From the NCBI RefSeq assembly GCF_030269925.1, contig NC_085128.1:12340501-12404500 (forward strand): a DNA stretch of 64,000 bases, given 5' to 3'. Both the position numbers and the translations under genes were made by a program. Shown here piece after piece: positions 34,535-46,479 of the stretch (its first letter is position 1; each line of letters starts with the position of its first letter). The stretch is from Bombyx mori (lineage: Eukaryota > Arthropoda > Insecta > Lepidoptera > Bombycidae). Under the pieces are notes generated by a model. That model was not told the DNA's origin. It did no database searches and saw only the letters and a list, made by a program, of their open reading frames with translations.

Positions 34535-35300
34535 ATCTATAGAGACCGGGTTATGTCAGACTCCGGCGCCTCCAGAAAAGAAGAAGGAGAAGAGGGTCCT
34601 CCTCCTCTTCCAATTCCTGCCGGGAGACTACGCCTTGAGAAAGGCGCGCGAGACGCTGCACGGCGTGAGCCACGCAAGAGCTACCCCGCAAAACCGACTA
34701 CCGACTAAACCCCAACGAGCCCCACCACTCCGACTCCACGAAACCCACGGTACCGCATAGTGCGCGCCGAAGGTTCGCCATCGCCGGTACCCGTCCTGAC
34801 AGTAGGATGGGATTCCATCCCCGGGAAGATCCCGCAGGACATCGTCTCGGGAGACACACCGTGAGCGGTGTACAGGAGCCACAAGCACGGGCGCGAAGCT
34901 CCCGTTCATCTCCCGTAGGGGCTGTCGGGTGCCGGGTGCGGGGGCGCCCGGTTCTTGGCTGTCGGTCCGATGGTGAGGCGGTGCAAGGTGGCTCCTGTGC
35001 ACCGCCTACCACCAGTAACAATCTAATATCTGAGATCTAATATATCTAATGTATGTATGTGTATTTAGATGTTGTTAATTTTTTTATTCCTTTCTTTCAA
35101 CTTTTTATCACTATTGTGTATTGTTTGTATTGCAGTTCTTTTCCTTACAGGTTTTTTACTCGGTATAACTACGTTCGAAGATCTATGATAGACATAGAAC
35201 ATACACTACAGAATTATGGTTGGGTTAGTTGTAGACGAAGTAGGAGTACCTAAATTATGCTAAATAAAATTGCTATTGCTATTGCTATTACTATTACTAG
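34535..35300. repeat. G+C-rich block followed by AATAAA and (ATTGCT)n: possible LINE 3' end
   Basis: From 34555 to 35010 the DNA is strongly G+C-rich (for example GGTGCGGGGGCGCCCGGTTC) and has long frames on both strands: plus 34494-34760 (88 codons) and 34807-35040, minus 34628-35002 (124 codons) and 34698-35021. It ends in CCTACCACCAGTAA, the motif at which Bm1 copies break. After that the DNA turns A+T-rich and ends GCTAAATAAAATTGCTATTG with a short ATTGCT repeat, as at LINE 3' ends. I recognise no domain; the two parts may be separate elements. Confidence 0.4.
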
Positions 35301-35699
35301 ATCTGAATTTTTGTCACACATTATAATTATGAATACCTATTACATGTACACATATTAGGAAAGAAGTAAAATATAAAATAATAACAAATGGTTTAATATT
35401 TGAATTTTTAAAAACGTTGCCATGATAGATTTATCAATGAAATTTCTAAGAAACATTATAAGGAACACGTCGGTCGATCTTCACGTCAGCTATCCGCAAT
35501 CGCGATTACTAGACATAACCACGTGAACTGGTTCACAGAATCAAGCGTTACAAGCACTCGTATCCAGATGTTTTATCGCAATAGTCATTTTGGCAGAGCA
35601 TCAACTACTCAACAATAGGAGACGACAGACGTAGAATTTAAATGGAAATGTAACGTTTTAAATTCGGAGTCACTGTTGTATTTATGAAAAATAAAAAAG

Positions 35700-35998
35700 T
35701 CGCTTTTTTTTGCGCACCCATCCTAGAAATTTTGAGGGGCTTAGCGAACATGTAGGCGAGCTCACGGGAATTAGCCCGGCGAATTTGCTAATACTAGCCC
35801 TAGCAAGAGCAGCGCTTCGCTAAATCTAACACTAGATCGGAATCGCGATCCCCTGAGAAGATCCAGCGAGAAACGGAGCTATGTCAGTGTGTTAATTTTG
35901 ACGCCGAGCCCTCGCATTTGACGAGTTCGACGAGAACGGTGACCGGTGCTTGGAATGCCTAAAAGTATCGATGATGGATCGGGAGGATCCGAAGTGAC
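35700..35998 (-). repeat. Family B retroposon, older copy split by another
   Basis: The minus-strand family B body runs from GTCACTTCGGATCCTCCCG through GAGGGCTCGGCGTC, GCTGGATCTTCTCAGGGG and AGCGCTGCTCTTGCTAGG to the A-rich tail at the left. Its remaining 5' part resumes at 36249-36295 (GTGACGTGTTTTGAGCGACG), showing that the plus-strand copy between them inserted later. Confidence 0.85.
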
Positions 35999-36248
35999 CC
36001 GGCCATCATTCTCGTCGAACCCGTCGCTTGCGGCGAAGGGCTCGACGAGTAAATTAACCCACAGACACAGCCCACTGAGTTTCTCGTCGGATCTTCTCAG
36101 TGGATCGCGTTTCCAATCCGACGGTAAATTGTGCGAAGCACGGCTCTTGCTAGGGTTTGTGTTAGCAACAACGTCAGGTTTGAGCCCCGTGAGCTCACCT
36201 GCTAGTCCGGTGACGCTGATATGGTCTCTAAAGACCATCAGCTTGGGT
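35999..36248 (+). repeat. Family B retroposon inserted into family B
   Basis: This is a plus-strand copy from CCGGCCATCATTCTCG through TTTCTCGTCGGATCTTCTCA, GCGAAGCACGGCTCTTGC and CACCTGCTAGTCCGG to CCATCAGCTTGGGT. AGTGAC stands on both sides (35993-35998 and 36249-36254) as a 6-bp target duplication inside the older, opposite copy. A clear poly(A) is missing. Both large overlapping frames here (35946-36263 plus, 35879-36238 minus) are repeat shadows. Confidence 0.85.
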
Positions 36249-36716
36249 AGTGACGTGTTTTGAGCGACGGCGACTATTTACTGTTTGGATGTTGTAAGTC
36301 GTGCGACCGCAGCACTGTTTTCCCGTACCATTTTTGGAAATATTTACAAAATTCAGTGATTGTATAACTATTGATATAACGTATGTAATTTTTGTTCGAG
36401 TATAGGTGAACGTATAATTTATTACTGTCACGTACTTACATTTATTACTTACTGTAAGTCGTTACCGACAACACAAGCAAAGTCATATAGTTTTTGTGCC
36501 ATCGGTATCACACATGTATCTACACCACGAAGCGATTGGTGCAGTTTGAGATAGTTTCCGTACTAATAAAAAGTATTTTCACTTATTACGCAAGTATTTC
36601 TATATGTGCGTAAGAGGCAAAGCACGCAATGTAACACAAATAAAATTCAGCTGATTCGCATAGCGAACGAGCCCGAGCGAAGCCGATGGATGGTACCTAT
36701 ATATCATATTATAATA

Positions 36717-37009
36717 CTAGACGATTATTTTTTTGATAACGCCATCTTGTTGTGTCTTTAAACAGGGTTAGTTGCCCTCAATTAAGAAAAATAGTATTAT
36801 TATTCGCCAATAGATGTCGGGAAGAGCTGATTATTGAAAACACGAATAAAACAACATTTTCTGAAAGTAAATCGTAGCTAGATCGATTTATCGCCCCCGA
36901 AATCCCCTGTATACTAAATTTTATGAAAATCATTGGACCCGTTTCCGAGATTCAGATTATATATATATATATATTAATATACAAGAATTGCTCGTTTAAA
37001 GGTATAAGA
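36717..37009 (-). mobile_element. Helitron-like non-autonomous element, type 4
   Basis: On the minus strand it begins A|TCTTATACCTTTAAACGAG, includes a TA-repeat, ACGGGTCCAATGATTTTC and GGGGATTTCGGGGGCG, and ends ATAATCGTCTAG|T. The A|TC...CTAG|T boundary is the same as in the other three types. There is one copy in the window and no coding capacity. Confidence 0.55.
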
Positions 37010-40000
37010 TGAACTTATTAGGCCTAAAAGCATTACGGTACATACAGATAAACATTGTATTTTCAATTCACTTGAGCTAAAATATTTCATTATATTATTT
37101 CGTTTTCAATTATCGGATTGATTACTTAACACGTAACGTTACGTTTGGCGTAAATGTGACGTTGCAGTTTCATAATCCTGTGTAGTAAAACCTAATCATA
37201 AATACAAGATACTTTACATAACAAACAGATTGAACCTAAACAATTTGGCATCATAATACCGTACGTTCATCAGTGAAATCTTAAAGGCTTTATTGAATAA
37301 CGCACATCATGAAACGCGACATCATATCTATATTCAGTGGGTACCCGACAAACAAATGTACAATACGATATGAATCTCGCTACAGACACCCGACAAACAT
37401 ACAGTTGTATCTCCCCTCGTTTCCTGCATCGTAAGTAACACACGTCCCACGTAAGTTGACAACGATAGCTATGCGTTCGATTTCGACTCTACCGCAATTA
37501 TTATAAGATGATAAATGGCATAGCAGACACGCTTTTAATGCTCTAGCAGAATCGGGACCTAGCCCACTGAGCTTCAATCTACTGAGAGGGAACGTTATTT
37601 TGGTCCGCATGGCATACACAAGCGTTCTTTGAAATTTTAATCGTTACATTCACCCTGCCCTTATGGCACACAAGGGACGGCGTGCTGTCGTGCTCATCAT
37701 AAGAACTGCAGTGAAAAGGATTAAAAAGTCTAAGACGTGAAACGAGGCTTCCTGTTTGATGTTCTCGCATTTATTCAGTTTCCTATTTACGTTCGTACAT
37801 TTAACAAAGAAAAAAAACATGGAATGTAAAAAAAACATGGAATGTAAAAAAACAAATTACCACACGCGGTTACGCTGTCCCAAATAAACACACTATTTCG
37901 TTATAAAAACACAACACGAAAATGGGATACAGACAAAAAATAAATATTCCCGACACGCGATGTGACAGTTTTTTTCAATGGCCACTAATTCGCTGGCACA
38001 CGTTCACTACGACACTTAAAAATTCAAACGCTATTTACATTCAACCCCCCAGCGCGGCGTCTACTAATACCCAAATAACGCTAAAACAATCCGCATCGGG
38101 ACTATTCCCGACGCCCCTTTACTAACGTTAAAATAGAGCTGCAGTAACCCTAAATATAAAATTCAATAAGCAGAGTAAACAGTCGGTTAACCTACATTCA
38201 GAGCACGAACTACGTATGAGAGTTAAACCCTCTTATATTTGGTTATAAATTGTGAGCTGAAGAATATTATGACATTGTGGAATAAGCCCGTAATGTTGAA
38301 TGAGTAAAATTGTATTTACTAATGAAAATTTTAAAATTGGAAAGGTTTATATGATCTTACAGTATTCATACCTATATAATAATATTAAAGTTCCTATATT
38401 ATGTTAATTTTACTGTACAGTAATTAGATTTGTTGTAGTAACATAAGTAATTAAATGTTAATTGTGTTCAATCAACAGAAATAAAAGGCCAGATTTTAAA
38501 TGAATACAATTTTGTGTTATACATTAAAAATCAAAAAAGACTTTATAAATAGCAAAATTTATAAATTATTTTGTTGAATACTAGTGATTCTGGTCAGGAT
38601 ATTAGACTAAATAATAAAGCAAGTGTGCTGTCATCGTTCCTTGATACGTGTAAAAGTTTTTTTAAATTAATGAGTAATCCTGAAGCTTGTAGAAGAAATT
38701 ACGTTGAAAGATTCCATTAAATAGAAATTGAAATAACAATTTTGTTAATACGGTCAAGGATATTTATTGCCTTTTATTTCTTCTATAATTTTACTACACA
38801 CACTATAACTACTATAATTTGCGCAAAACTTATTTAAGCGCTTATGAAACCACATCTTTACAAGAGCCAACTATGCAATGGTAAAAGGCTGTTACATAAA
38901 GTCATGAGAAAATGTCAGATGGTGCTAATAAATGACGTATATTCAATGACATTAGACATGAATACTTGTAGGTCGATGTATCTACGTGCTTATTAAATTA
39001 TAACCTAGTTATATAGCAGACGATACTTGAAAATGAAATTATAAAACACTACACCAACTTACATTTAACAGGTTCTTACCATAATTTTAGCATTAAATGA
39101 GTTCCCCGTGATATTCCGGCGTTGTTGCAAGCACCATTATCACGGGTAGACTCAGTCTTCCTCACATTATTTGTTAAGTTTTTTGTTATGTGGGACTAAG
39201 TTGTAGTAGATCAGTAGCTCACGAAAACCATAGCTATTTATTGGTATCTTCTGCTAAATATTCGGACAGACTATTCTATAAATATATCCTATGATTCTCT
39301 CGCCCATATTATTAGAATGACCAGTAGGAAGTACCCTATTTCTTCCAAAATAACCAATTAAATTGACCAATTATTTATCTAGTTTAACTGCATCTACGTT
39401 GACATAAAAAAGAGTAGCTTCTGTTTCTTTCTTTTCTTTCTGTACCCATGAGCCAGAGTTTCAATTTGCGATGTGCTCAACGTCACTAATACCGATTTAT
39501 CGAAAGTAAGCCACCGTTACTAGTATCAGAACGATTCTTATTTACAATTCAGTTTGAAATAAAGTCGGAATCTACCTCATTTTAATACTAATAAGAAGAT
39601 TTAAAAGGTAAATCCATTATCTGATTTAAATTTCAAATAAGTTCGTTACTGTTGGTTAGCATTATATAATTCTCGTTTGCTTTTTTAGCATGAAGTTAAC
39701 AAAGTGCCATAAAGTTTCGAATCATACGCTGATTTATTATTTAATAATGAGAAAAAATTTAATTCTTGTTTCTATGTTTCTTCCCTATTTGTGCTAATAT
39801 TGTTAATTTATTTTATGTTAGATTATTGTCAGTATATTTGTACTTTATTAACGATTCGTAGTCTGTATTGTTAATTTGTTATGCAAATTTTTATTTAATT
39901 TGCTAGTAATGAAGATTACAAATTGTTTCAAACAATATAAACAGTAACGGGTTCTTACCCGGATTTTTAGTTTATACGAGTTCAGAATTTATTCGTCATC

Positions 40001-40687
40001 ATTCCAGAATTTTTGAAATGATTGAACCGTATTTTTATCACGTCTACGATTCGTGAATATCTAAAATTAATTAAATGATTCGTCAAATATTTCACGTAAT
40101 ACGGTAATAATGATTCGACTATGTATGAATATCATTTATTAAATATCCGCGAAGATGGCTCCGATGGTATCGAGACCCGTTAACCTTGAAGTCTCGACGT
40201 TTAAGCCCCTTTGTTTGCATTCTAGTTACCGACACTCGATCGGTCGTGTGAACCGATTGCGAACGTCTTCGACTACAAATCAAGTATGTCTATTGATAGA
40301 GATAATTGTGATTTCTTATTTTATTTTTTTTAAACCATCTAAGCTTAAAATCGAACGAGGAACGCTAATAAAATAATTATTTTTTTAATAACCTTTTATT
40401 CCCATCTACCTATGAAAGTTTATATTATACAAGATATAAATTAAACTTAATTGAACTATTATTAACTTGAATGTTCCTAAGGTACATTTTCATTCAGTTA
40501 AAGAATGATATTCGAAACCTAGCCAGTCAATAAGAAAACATCGAAACAGTTATTTTTATTTTTATGGGAATATACAATTAAAACCTCATACGAACATGCA
40601 TTTTATTAAATCATAAGAAATACTTCTGTTACTTATTACGTATGGGTTAAAGAATAAAATGTTTAAATTATCTGCAGGAATAACATT
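37010..40687. other. No gene identified
   Basis: Repeat-poor A+T-rich DNA. A patch at 37380-38130 carries several short frames (for example 37380-37619 minus, 37922-38125 plus) with no recognised domain. A short tandem duplication of AAAAAAACATGGAATGT lies near 37810-37846. Around 40155-40270 is a small CG-raised patch with a 73-codon frame, also unrecognised. Confidence 0.4.
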
Positions 40688-40756
40688 GTCTGTCTGGTTT
40701 GTTTAGCTCACGGCTTACTTGGTATTAGGTGGTTACCGGAGTCTATAGACATGCCA
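40688..40756 (-). repeat. Diverged Bm1-like SINE 3' fragment
   Basis: TTTAGCTCACGGCTTACTTG, GTATTAGGTGGTTACCGGAG and TCTATAGACATG follow the minus-strand Bm1 3' order with substitutions. The A-rich tail is lost. Confidence 0.6.
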
Positions 40757-41204
40757 TACCCTAGTTTATTGAAATACACAACCAACCGCCTCTGAAAAAA
40801 AATCAAAGTAATAAATCAAAATAGGTATAAAACTCGCATACGGCATCCTTCTCGTCAAACAGGCCATTAAAAGCCAATGTAACAAAATTGAATATTAAAA
40901 TATCAATAATATAAAAAAAGAAACATCAAAGAAATTAAATATACTCTGCGGTGATTAATGGCGAGCGATGAAAACGCTGTCCGCACTTTCGATCGTCACA
41001 GCGCTCTAAATTCATTAACATTAAACGATTTTAATATTTATAAACCATTCAATTTACTATCCGATTTTATGCATTCGTTTTACGTGTTTGTTATTGAATT
41101 CAAAACCTACGTATTTCCAATTTTAAACAGTCACGCGTTCTAATTTGAAAAGTAGTACGCTGTTCCTATGGGCTCTAGTGCTAGAGCAGTGACTAAAAAA
41201 AAGA

Positions 41205-41600
41205 TTAGTGGTGTCGTGGGACACCGGATACGAACGAAGTTCCTTATTATAAAAATATTAATTTTAAGTTCTATTCGAGGTATAAAGAAAATAATTATTC
41301 GGGTATACATTTTTTATTATGATTTTGTTATTGATAAAAATAAAAATAAAACTACTTTACAAAGTCAACTTTATTTTATTCACAATGATTTATAAAAAAT
41401 ATATCATAATAAAATATACAAAGGAACAGCTGTTTATATGAATAATAATAATAACCGTCATCACTTAGACTATACATTAGACACTGTATAGCCATCATAC
41501 TAAGACTATACGTAAATAATAAAAATCTTACGTTACGGACGTTTTTTCCCGGTACCCCTCCGCATCGTCCCTTAAGGAACTTCGTTCCAAAAACTGCACT
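41205..41600. repeat. Interspersed family E, complete-looking copy
   Basis: It begins TGTCGTGGGACACCGGATAC and ends GGAACTTCGTTCCAAAAACT. GAACGAAGTTCCTTA at 41232-41246 is the reverse complement of TAAGGAACTTCGTTC (41573-41587), a 15-bp inverted repeat close to both ends. Relatives at 56486-56803 (left part and middle) and 62705-62842 (right part) share AAAATCTTACGTTACGGACG and the ends. This is possibly a DNA-transposon MITE; the class is not certain. The frame 41168-41395 is a shadow. Confidence 0.75.
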
Positions 41601-41757
41601 AAATGTTCAAACGAATGTCGTTCAAATTCTTATTTTACGAGTGACAGCTGTAGAAAAAAACATAAACTAGTTAACATAGTACTATGGTTCAAATTCTTTT
41701 GTTTCAGTCATTTCGGTTTGCACACTGATCCAGTTTAAGTCGTTCCATTTTAGCTCC

Positions 41758-41765
41758 TGACGTCA
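41758..41765. promoter_or_regulatory. CRE-type palindrome
   Basis: A perfect TGACGTCA followed by CGTCACGTCACGG about 45 bp on, giving three CGTCA cores close together in a CG-raised patch (41700-41870). Clustered CGTCA cores could bind CREB/ATF factors. No adjacent gene is seen. Confidence 0.3.
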
Positions 41766-42296
41766 CACACCGTTTGAACTTGAATTTCTATTCAGAACTC
41801 GTCACGTCACGGCTCGTAACAAGATGACATCAACTAACACGCTCGCTGACTGATAAGTAACATGCTTCCATATACAATTCAATTTAGATTTGAATTTATT
41901 GTTAGAATTGGGTTCGCATGGGTTAGAGAAGTACTATTTATGGAACAAAGCCACAGTGCGCTCCCATTTAAAACTAAACTTTCATATTGTTCAAACGGGC
42001 TGACGGGGAAATAAGACTCAATAGTTTACCAGTAAAGTGTTTTCTTTGAAAATTCTTTCAAATTAAAAAAAATATTATCTGTCAATGAACTACATAGAAG
42101 ACTTTTTTAAATATATGTGTATTGTATAAACCATGATTAAAACGTCTAGCATCGGTCTACTGTTTATCTGTTTGAAAAGATTTGAGCACAAAAAAAACAC
42201 TAGCTTTGTTCCAGTAGGTTGTATATACCAGTGGTATTACGCAGAGGGAATAACTGATGGAATAAACCAAGATATGTGACAAATACAATAAATATG

Positions 42297-42406
42297 TAGG
42301 CAGCGGCTTGGCTCTGCCCCTGGCATTGCTGAAGTCCATGGGCGACGGTAACCACTTACCATCAGGTGGGCCGTATACCCGTCTGCCTACAAAGGCAATA
42401 AAAAAA
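42297..42406 (+). repeat. Interspersed family C 3' end
   Basis: GTAGGCAGCGGCTTGGCTCT, GCATTGCTGAAGTCCATGG, CTTACCATCAGGTGGGCCG and CTGCCTACAAAGGCAATAAA with poly(A) match the minus-strand copy at 31922-32036. This copy is the better preserved. The frames 42157-42423 (minus) and 42308-42508 (plus) are shadows. Confidence 0.85.
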
Positions 42407-42714
42407 ATATACATCAAAACCAAAATTTTGATTAGCCCATGGTTTTTTTTTCAATGCACAGATGCCCACCTAATTCAGTCTGTAATACTTATTATCATAA
42501 AAATCTGATTACGCTGATGACCTTTACAAGGAAAGTTTGCTATGTATATACATACACATCAAAGTCTCGATCAGAAACATTCGGGGCTTTTTTCTACTGA
42601 ACAATATTACTAGTTCGGTGAGAGATTGGCTTTGCGTTTCCTATAAACGTAGAAAAGAAAAAAGAAAAATTCCTGTATCATAAAAGTTAAAACTTAAATC
42701 TTCTTTTCCTCCAC

Positions 42715-42995
42715 TTTATCCTACTAGGTGGGGTCGGAACCGCTAATTTTTCTCTTCCATTCTCTTCTATCAGTCGTCATCTCAACATTCACTCCTCTCT
42801 CTCTCTCATATCGTCATTCACACACTCCATCTAATTCTTCTTTGGTCGACCTCTTCCACCTCTACCTTGCACTACCATTTTCATACATCTCCTAGTCACA
42901 TGCATCTTCTCTCTAGGCATCACATGTCCATACCACGCTAACCGTCCACTCTTTAATTTGTTGATTATTGGGGCGGCTACTTTCACACTTCCTCT
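42715..42995 (-). pseudogene. LINE reverse-transcriptase C-terminal remnant
   Basis: The minus strand encodes LKSGRLAWYGHVMPREKMH, then VVQGRGGRGRPKKN-stop and, after a frame change, MTTDRREWKRKISGSDPT-stop. The order 'gRL.WyGHV.R...G.GRP.kr...dR.eWkrk...DPT' is typical of the C-terminus of lepidopteran non-LTR polyproteins, ending in the DPT motif. Stops and the shift show decay. The (CT)n at 42797-42808 lies inside it. Confidence 0.8.
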
Positions 42996-43678
42996 AGTTA
43001 AAATTTAAATCTTTTTTTAATTTATTTTTGATTTTGATTTAAATCTGATACTTCCTGTGAGTGTCTTGAGTGCTGTTATGACACACACAAGATAAGAACA
43101 AGTCCACACAGAACCGGAATGACGAATATCTTGAAAAAAGAGACTGCTTTAGACCAGGAACTGAACCGGGAACCCGAATACAAATAAAAATCACTGGCAC
43201 TGACTTCTGACTGAAATACATTCTAGAAGAATCACGCGAAGATAGACTAAAAGTAAACAACGCTCCACCGTATTCTATTAAAGTATATTCCAGCACTAAT
43301 GAAAGAAACTAGTGCGAAACAACAAAAAAAGCTTTTTGATTACTTTCAACAAAACCGTTCCCTGCGTGCAACAATAACTAGTTTCTTTGTTTACAAGAGC
43401 TTATACATTGTGTTAATAAGCATTCCTGAAATCGAAAAGAATAATGTATGAGCTTAAGAAAACCGGAAAACAATATAACAATTAATTTACCAAGCTAAGC
43501 ATCAATGAATGGACTTTTTGGGGCGGTAACCTTATGCGCCTATCAACCTAAAGGGAAATCGGCTTATTTTTAACCAAATTACATTACCTATAATAAAAAC
43601 AAATAAACCCAACAATTAATTTTTGGGCGGCCATTTTTATTGAATTAAAAATTACTAGTATAATATATATTATATAAT

Positions 43679-43782
43679 TTTTTTTTATTGCTTATATGTG
43701 TGGACGAGCTCACAGCCCACCTGGTGTTAAGTGGTTACTGGAGCCCATAGACATCTACAACGAAAATGCGCCAACACCTTTA
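43679..43782 (-). repeat. Bm1-type SINE, 3' fragment
   Basis: Only about 100 bp of the 3' end on the minus strand (GTTGGCGCATTTTCGTTG to CATATAAGCAATAAAAAAAA). Strong 5' truncation; it follows an A+T stretch. Confidence 0.9.
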
Positions 43783-44836
43783 TAATAACCATGTGTTTAC
43801 GTTTCCGATTATTCGAAGTCCCGGATAATTTAAAATGAATTTAAATGCGTCTCTCAATGCATAGTACTCTTTCGAAGCATGTTGTTTTAAGAGAGTTTCA
43901 CTTGGCCGGGGTTACTGACCTCATTCACGGTCAAAGTCACAACGTATTCACACCCGCTAACTAACAAATTAAACAGGTAAGTCCAGTTTCTTGGCTCGTG
44001 TATTTCAGTTTCTTTAGGCCCTTCTCCCAATACATTGTCGCGCTTTTAACTTCTGTGTTTCTTTTGAAGGATAGAATATTAGAGTGACTACCGGAATATT
44101 ACGCGCGTGAAGCATTTTTTTTTAATTATAAAATTTAGTTTCTCAGTTTTTACTAATTGGTCTTAGATGTTTGGTAGTAAATAATATATTGTAATGTTAA
44201 ATATGTCTTACTGTTAAAATTGATATTTTTCTCCCCATTTCTCCATATTCCCCCATACTCCATAAATAAATCGGTAAAACTATATGACCGCATGCTATAC
44301 TCACAAAAAAAGTTAATTTACTATCAAAAATATCTTAGTTAATGCTTGTTCGATTGGGTAATTAACACAAACGCTTCATAATACGGCTCCGATATGTAGA
44401 AGCTAAAACTTTTTTGTGGAGATCAGAAGGGGTCCTTTCTCCGCAAATCATCTTAATAAATATTGACATTGACATTCAACATATTATATAAAATCGTAAA
44501 AAAATAATTAAACATCACGTAATTGTTGATCTAACGATTATTCAAAAAATATCCGTTGCACTTAAAGGGCGCAGAGCTCCGATTAAACTTTTTAACTTCT
44601 GTCCGAATCGATAAAGAAGCCGAACAACTTGAATAACTCTACGCGATAAATATTCAGCGGCTCGCTAACCTTGAAAACGTCTTGAATGAAACAAAAAGTT
44701 TCGTATTCAAATACCGATGTAGGTATGATGTAGATTTGGAGATTTTTATATATTATATACGACTCTTAAGAAATTGTTGATTCGTATATTTTGGATTGTA
44801 TGTATGTATGTGTACATATGTATATGTATACATGTA
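43783..44836. other. No gene seen; possible LINE tail near 44.39-44.48 kb
   Basis: A+T-rich DNA. GGGGTCCTTTCTCCGCAAAT followed by TTAATAAATATTGACATTGACATTC resembles a LINE 3' end with a TTGACA tail, on the plus strand. The rest is featureless. Confidence 0.35.
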
Positions 44837-45023
44837 TTTTTTTAATGCTTAGATGGGTGGACGAGCTCACAGCCCACCTGGTGTTAAGTAGTTACTGGAG
44901 CCCATAGACATCTACATCGTAAATGCGCCACCCACCTTGAAATATAAGTTCTGAGATCTCAGTATAGTTACAATGGCTACCCTACCGTTCAGACCGAAAC
45001 GCATTACTGCTTCACGGCAGAAT
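44837..45023 (-). repeat. Bm1-type SINE, 5'-truncated
   Basis: This is a minus-strand copy from CTGCCGTGAAGCAGTAATG to CCCATCTAAGCATTAAAAAA. It is shorter than most because it breaks before the TGGTGGTAGG point. Confidence 0.9.
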
Positions 45024-45089
45024 ATGTATATATATTTCACGGGATTGGTACACCGCGCGTAGTTAATTTCCAAATGATTCTTGTTCACC

Positions 45090-45222
45090 TGATGGTTGTC
45101 TGGAAGAGATCGCTCTTAGCGATAAAACCGCCAACTGTACTTGTTTGTATTTAAGGTATCGCAATGTTTATTTGTTTTTTGGTGTACAATAAAGAATACT
45201 CTCTCTCTTTGTCTCTCTCTGT
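45090..45222 (+). repeat. LINE 3' end with (CT)n tail
   Basis: GGTTGTCTGGAAGAGATCGC, CTTAGCGATAAAACCGCC and GTGTACAATAAAGAATACTC with CTCTCTCTTTGTCTCTC match the copies at 14372 and 18645. AATAAA stands directly before the tail. Confidence 0.75.
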
Positions 45223-45474
45223 ACTTTTTATCGATGCGGGTAAAATTCTGCAATGAACATCAAAGAAGGTTAAATTATTTTTCATACTAATACTGTTTCA
45301 TTAATTCCATGCGTTCTGGGCGTTGAAGGGCAGCACACCGTACAGGTGAGATTGTGACCGCATGTCTCAAGGTTAATGATGTGAACATGATTGTGAGAGC
45401 TTCGAGTTTAATACTTTTTTCATTTCTATCTCGTAGTGCTGTCTGCTGCATTCATATTTTAGTATTAAACATAA

Positions 45475-46155
45475 CTAGTGGCCCCCGCAGTAGTCGAAAT
45501 TCGACTATAATAATTAATTGAAATTATAAGTTTGAACATTCTTATTGGTTCTATTGTCAAAAACTATTATACTTCTATAATCACAGATTTCGCCAAGACT
45601 ACACTATAAACAAACAACGTTAAAGACAAACAATATTAATCTATTCTCAATTTGACCACAGACTTTAAAGAATAACAATGGTTTCACAATTGACAATTTG
45701 CAAAGAGTATATTTATACGTATGTGTTGTGTCAAATACATGGTAGTATGTGTAATGTTTTCTTTATTGATTTAATGTATTTTTATTGCAGGTAGGACGGT
45801 CGATGGGGCAGAAAGATCCTGGAGTGGCGACCACGTACTGGTAAGCGCAGTGTGGGACGGCCACCTACTAGATGGACCGACGACCTAGTAAAAAGCGCTG
45901 GGTCTCGTTGGATGCAGGTGGCAATGGACCGGTCGCACTGGAAATCTATTGGAGAGGCCTATGTTCAGCAGTGGACGGCGATAGGCTGAAATGATGATGA
46001 TGATGATGATTTTTATTGCATAATTTAAAAAAATATTAGCATTCTGCACTTTTTCTCTATGTTCTCTATAAGTGTCGGAAATTTCATATTCCTCCGTCCG
46101 CGCAATTTTCGTAAAAAGGGATACAAAGGTTTTGCTTCACGTATTAATTTATAGA
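45475..46155 (-). mobile_element. Helitron-like element, type 3, split by a LINE
   Basis: The minus strand begins A|TCTATAAATTAATACGTG at 46155, runs AGCAAAACCTTTGTATCC, CGGACGGAGGAATATG and TCTATTTTTTT..., is interrupted between 46008 and 45790, then resumes with ACATTAAATCAATAAAG and CTTGGCGAAATCTGTGATTA to GCGGGGGCCACTAG|T. Without the LINE and one copy of its target duplication it is about 450 bp, similar to the 25.7 kb copy. The frame 46025-46228 is a shadow. Confidence 0.68.
45790..46008 (+). pseudogene. 5'-truncated LINE with 62-codon C-terminus and (GAT)n tail
   Basis: From CGA at 45801 to TGA at 45987-45989 the frame is open and reads RWGRKILEWRPRTGKRSVG, then RPPTRWTDDLVKSAGSRWM, then VQQWTAIG-stop. 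This is the very C-terminus of a lepidopteran non-LTR (RTE/Jockey-like) polyprotein, and TGA runs into a GAT repeat. ATTTTTATTGCA flanks it (45778-45789 and 46009-46020), a 12-bp target duplication, as expected for target-primed reverse transcription. The absence of stops implies a young copy. It cannot move by itself. Confidence 0.88.
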
Positions 46156-46479
46156 TTATGTTCCGGCAACTGCTAATCTGTAGATAAGTAGGCAAAGACA
46201 AATCAGTTAAATGCAAATTTCCAATCAATTTTCAACTGATGTTCTTCATTTATTTGTTTGTTTGCTTAGTAGCCATAGAGACTTAATTAAAAAATATACA
46301 TATAATATGTATAATCGGTTGTTAATATAATCAAGTGATACATAAAATGAAAGCAAATCTTGGGGTGTCAGTAATTATGGTCGTATTTTGATCATCGTGC
46401 GAACAATAGTCTACATTAATAAGCAAGAAATCTACATATTTTTTCGACATAAACCATCATAAAAATATGAAAATAAGGA

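Noticed and set aside
34628..35002. 124-codon minus-strand frame in G+C-rich DNA
   Set aside because: Long frames are open on both strands here because stops are rare in this composition; no domain is seen and the block looks like part of an interspersed element.
35879..36263. Two long overlapping frames (119 codons minus, 105 codons plus)
   Set aside because: Both read through nested family B retroposons; the same peptides recur at other family B copies (for example 13856-14083).
36958..36974. TA-repeat as an AT-rich regulatory or origin site
   Set aside because: It is an internal part of the Helitron-like type 4 element.
42721..43000. Possible CT-rich regulatory tract (CTCTCTCTCT)
   Set aside because: The tract lies within a decayed LINE C-terminus read on the minus strand.
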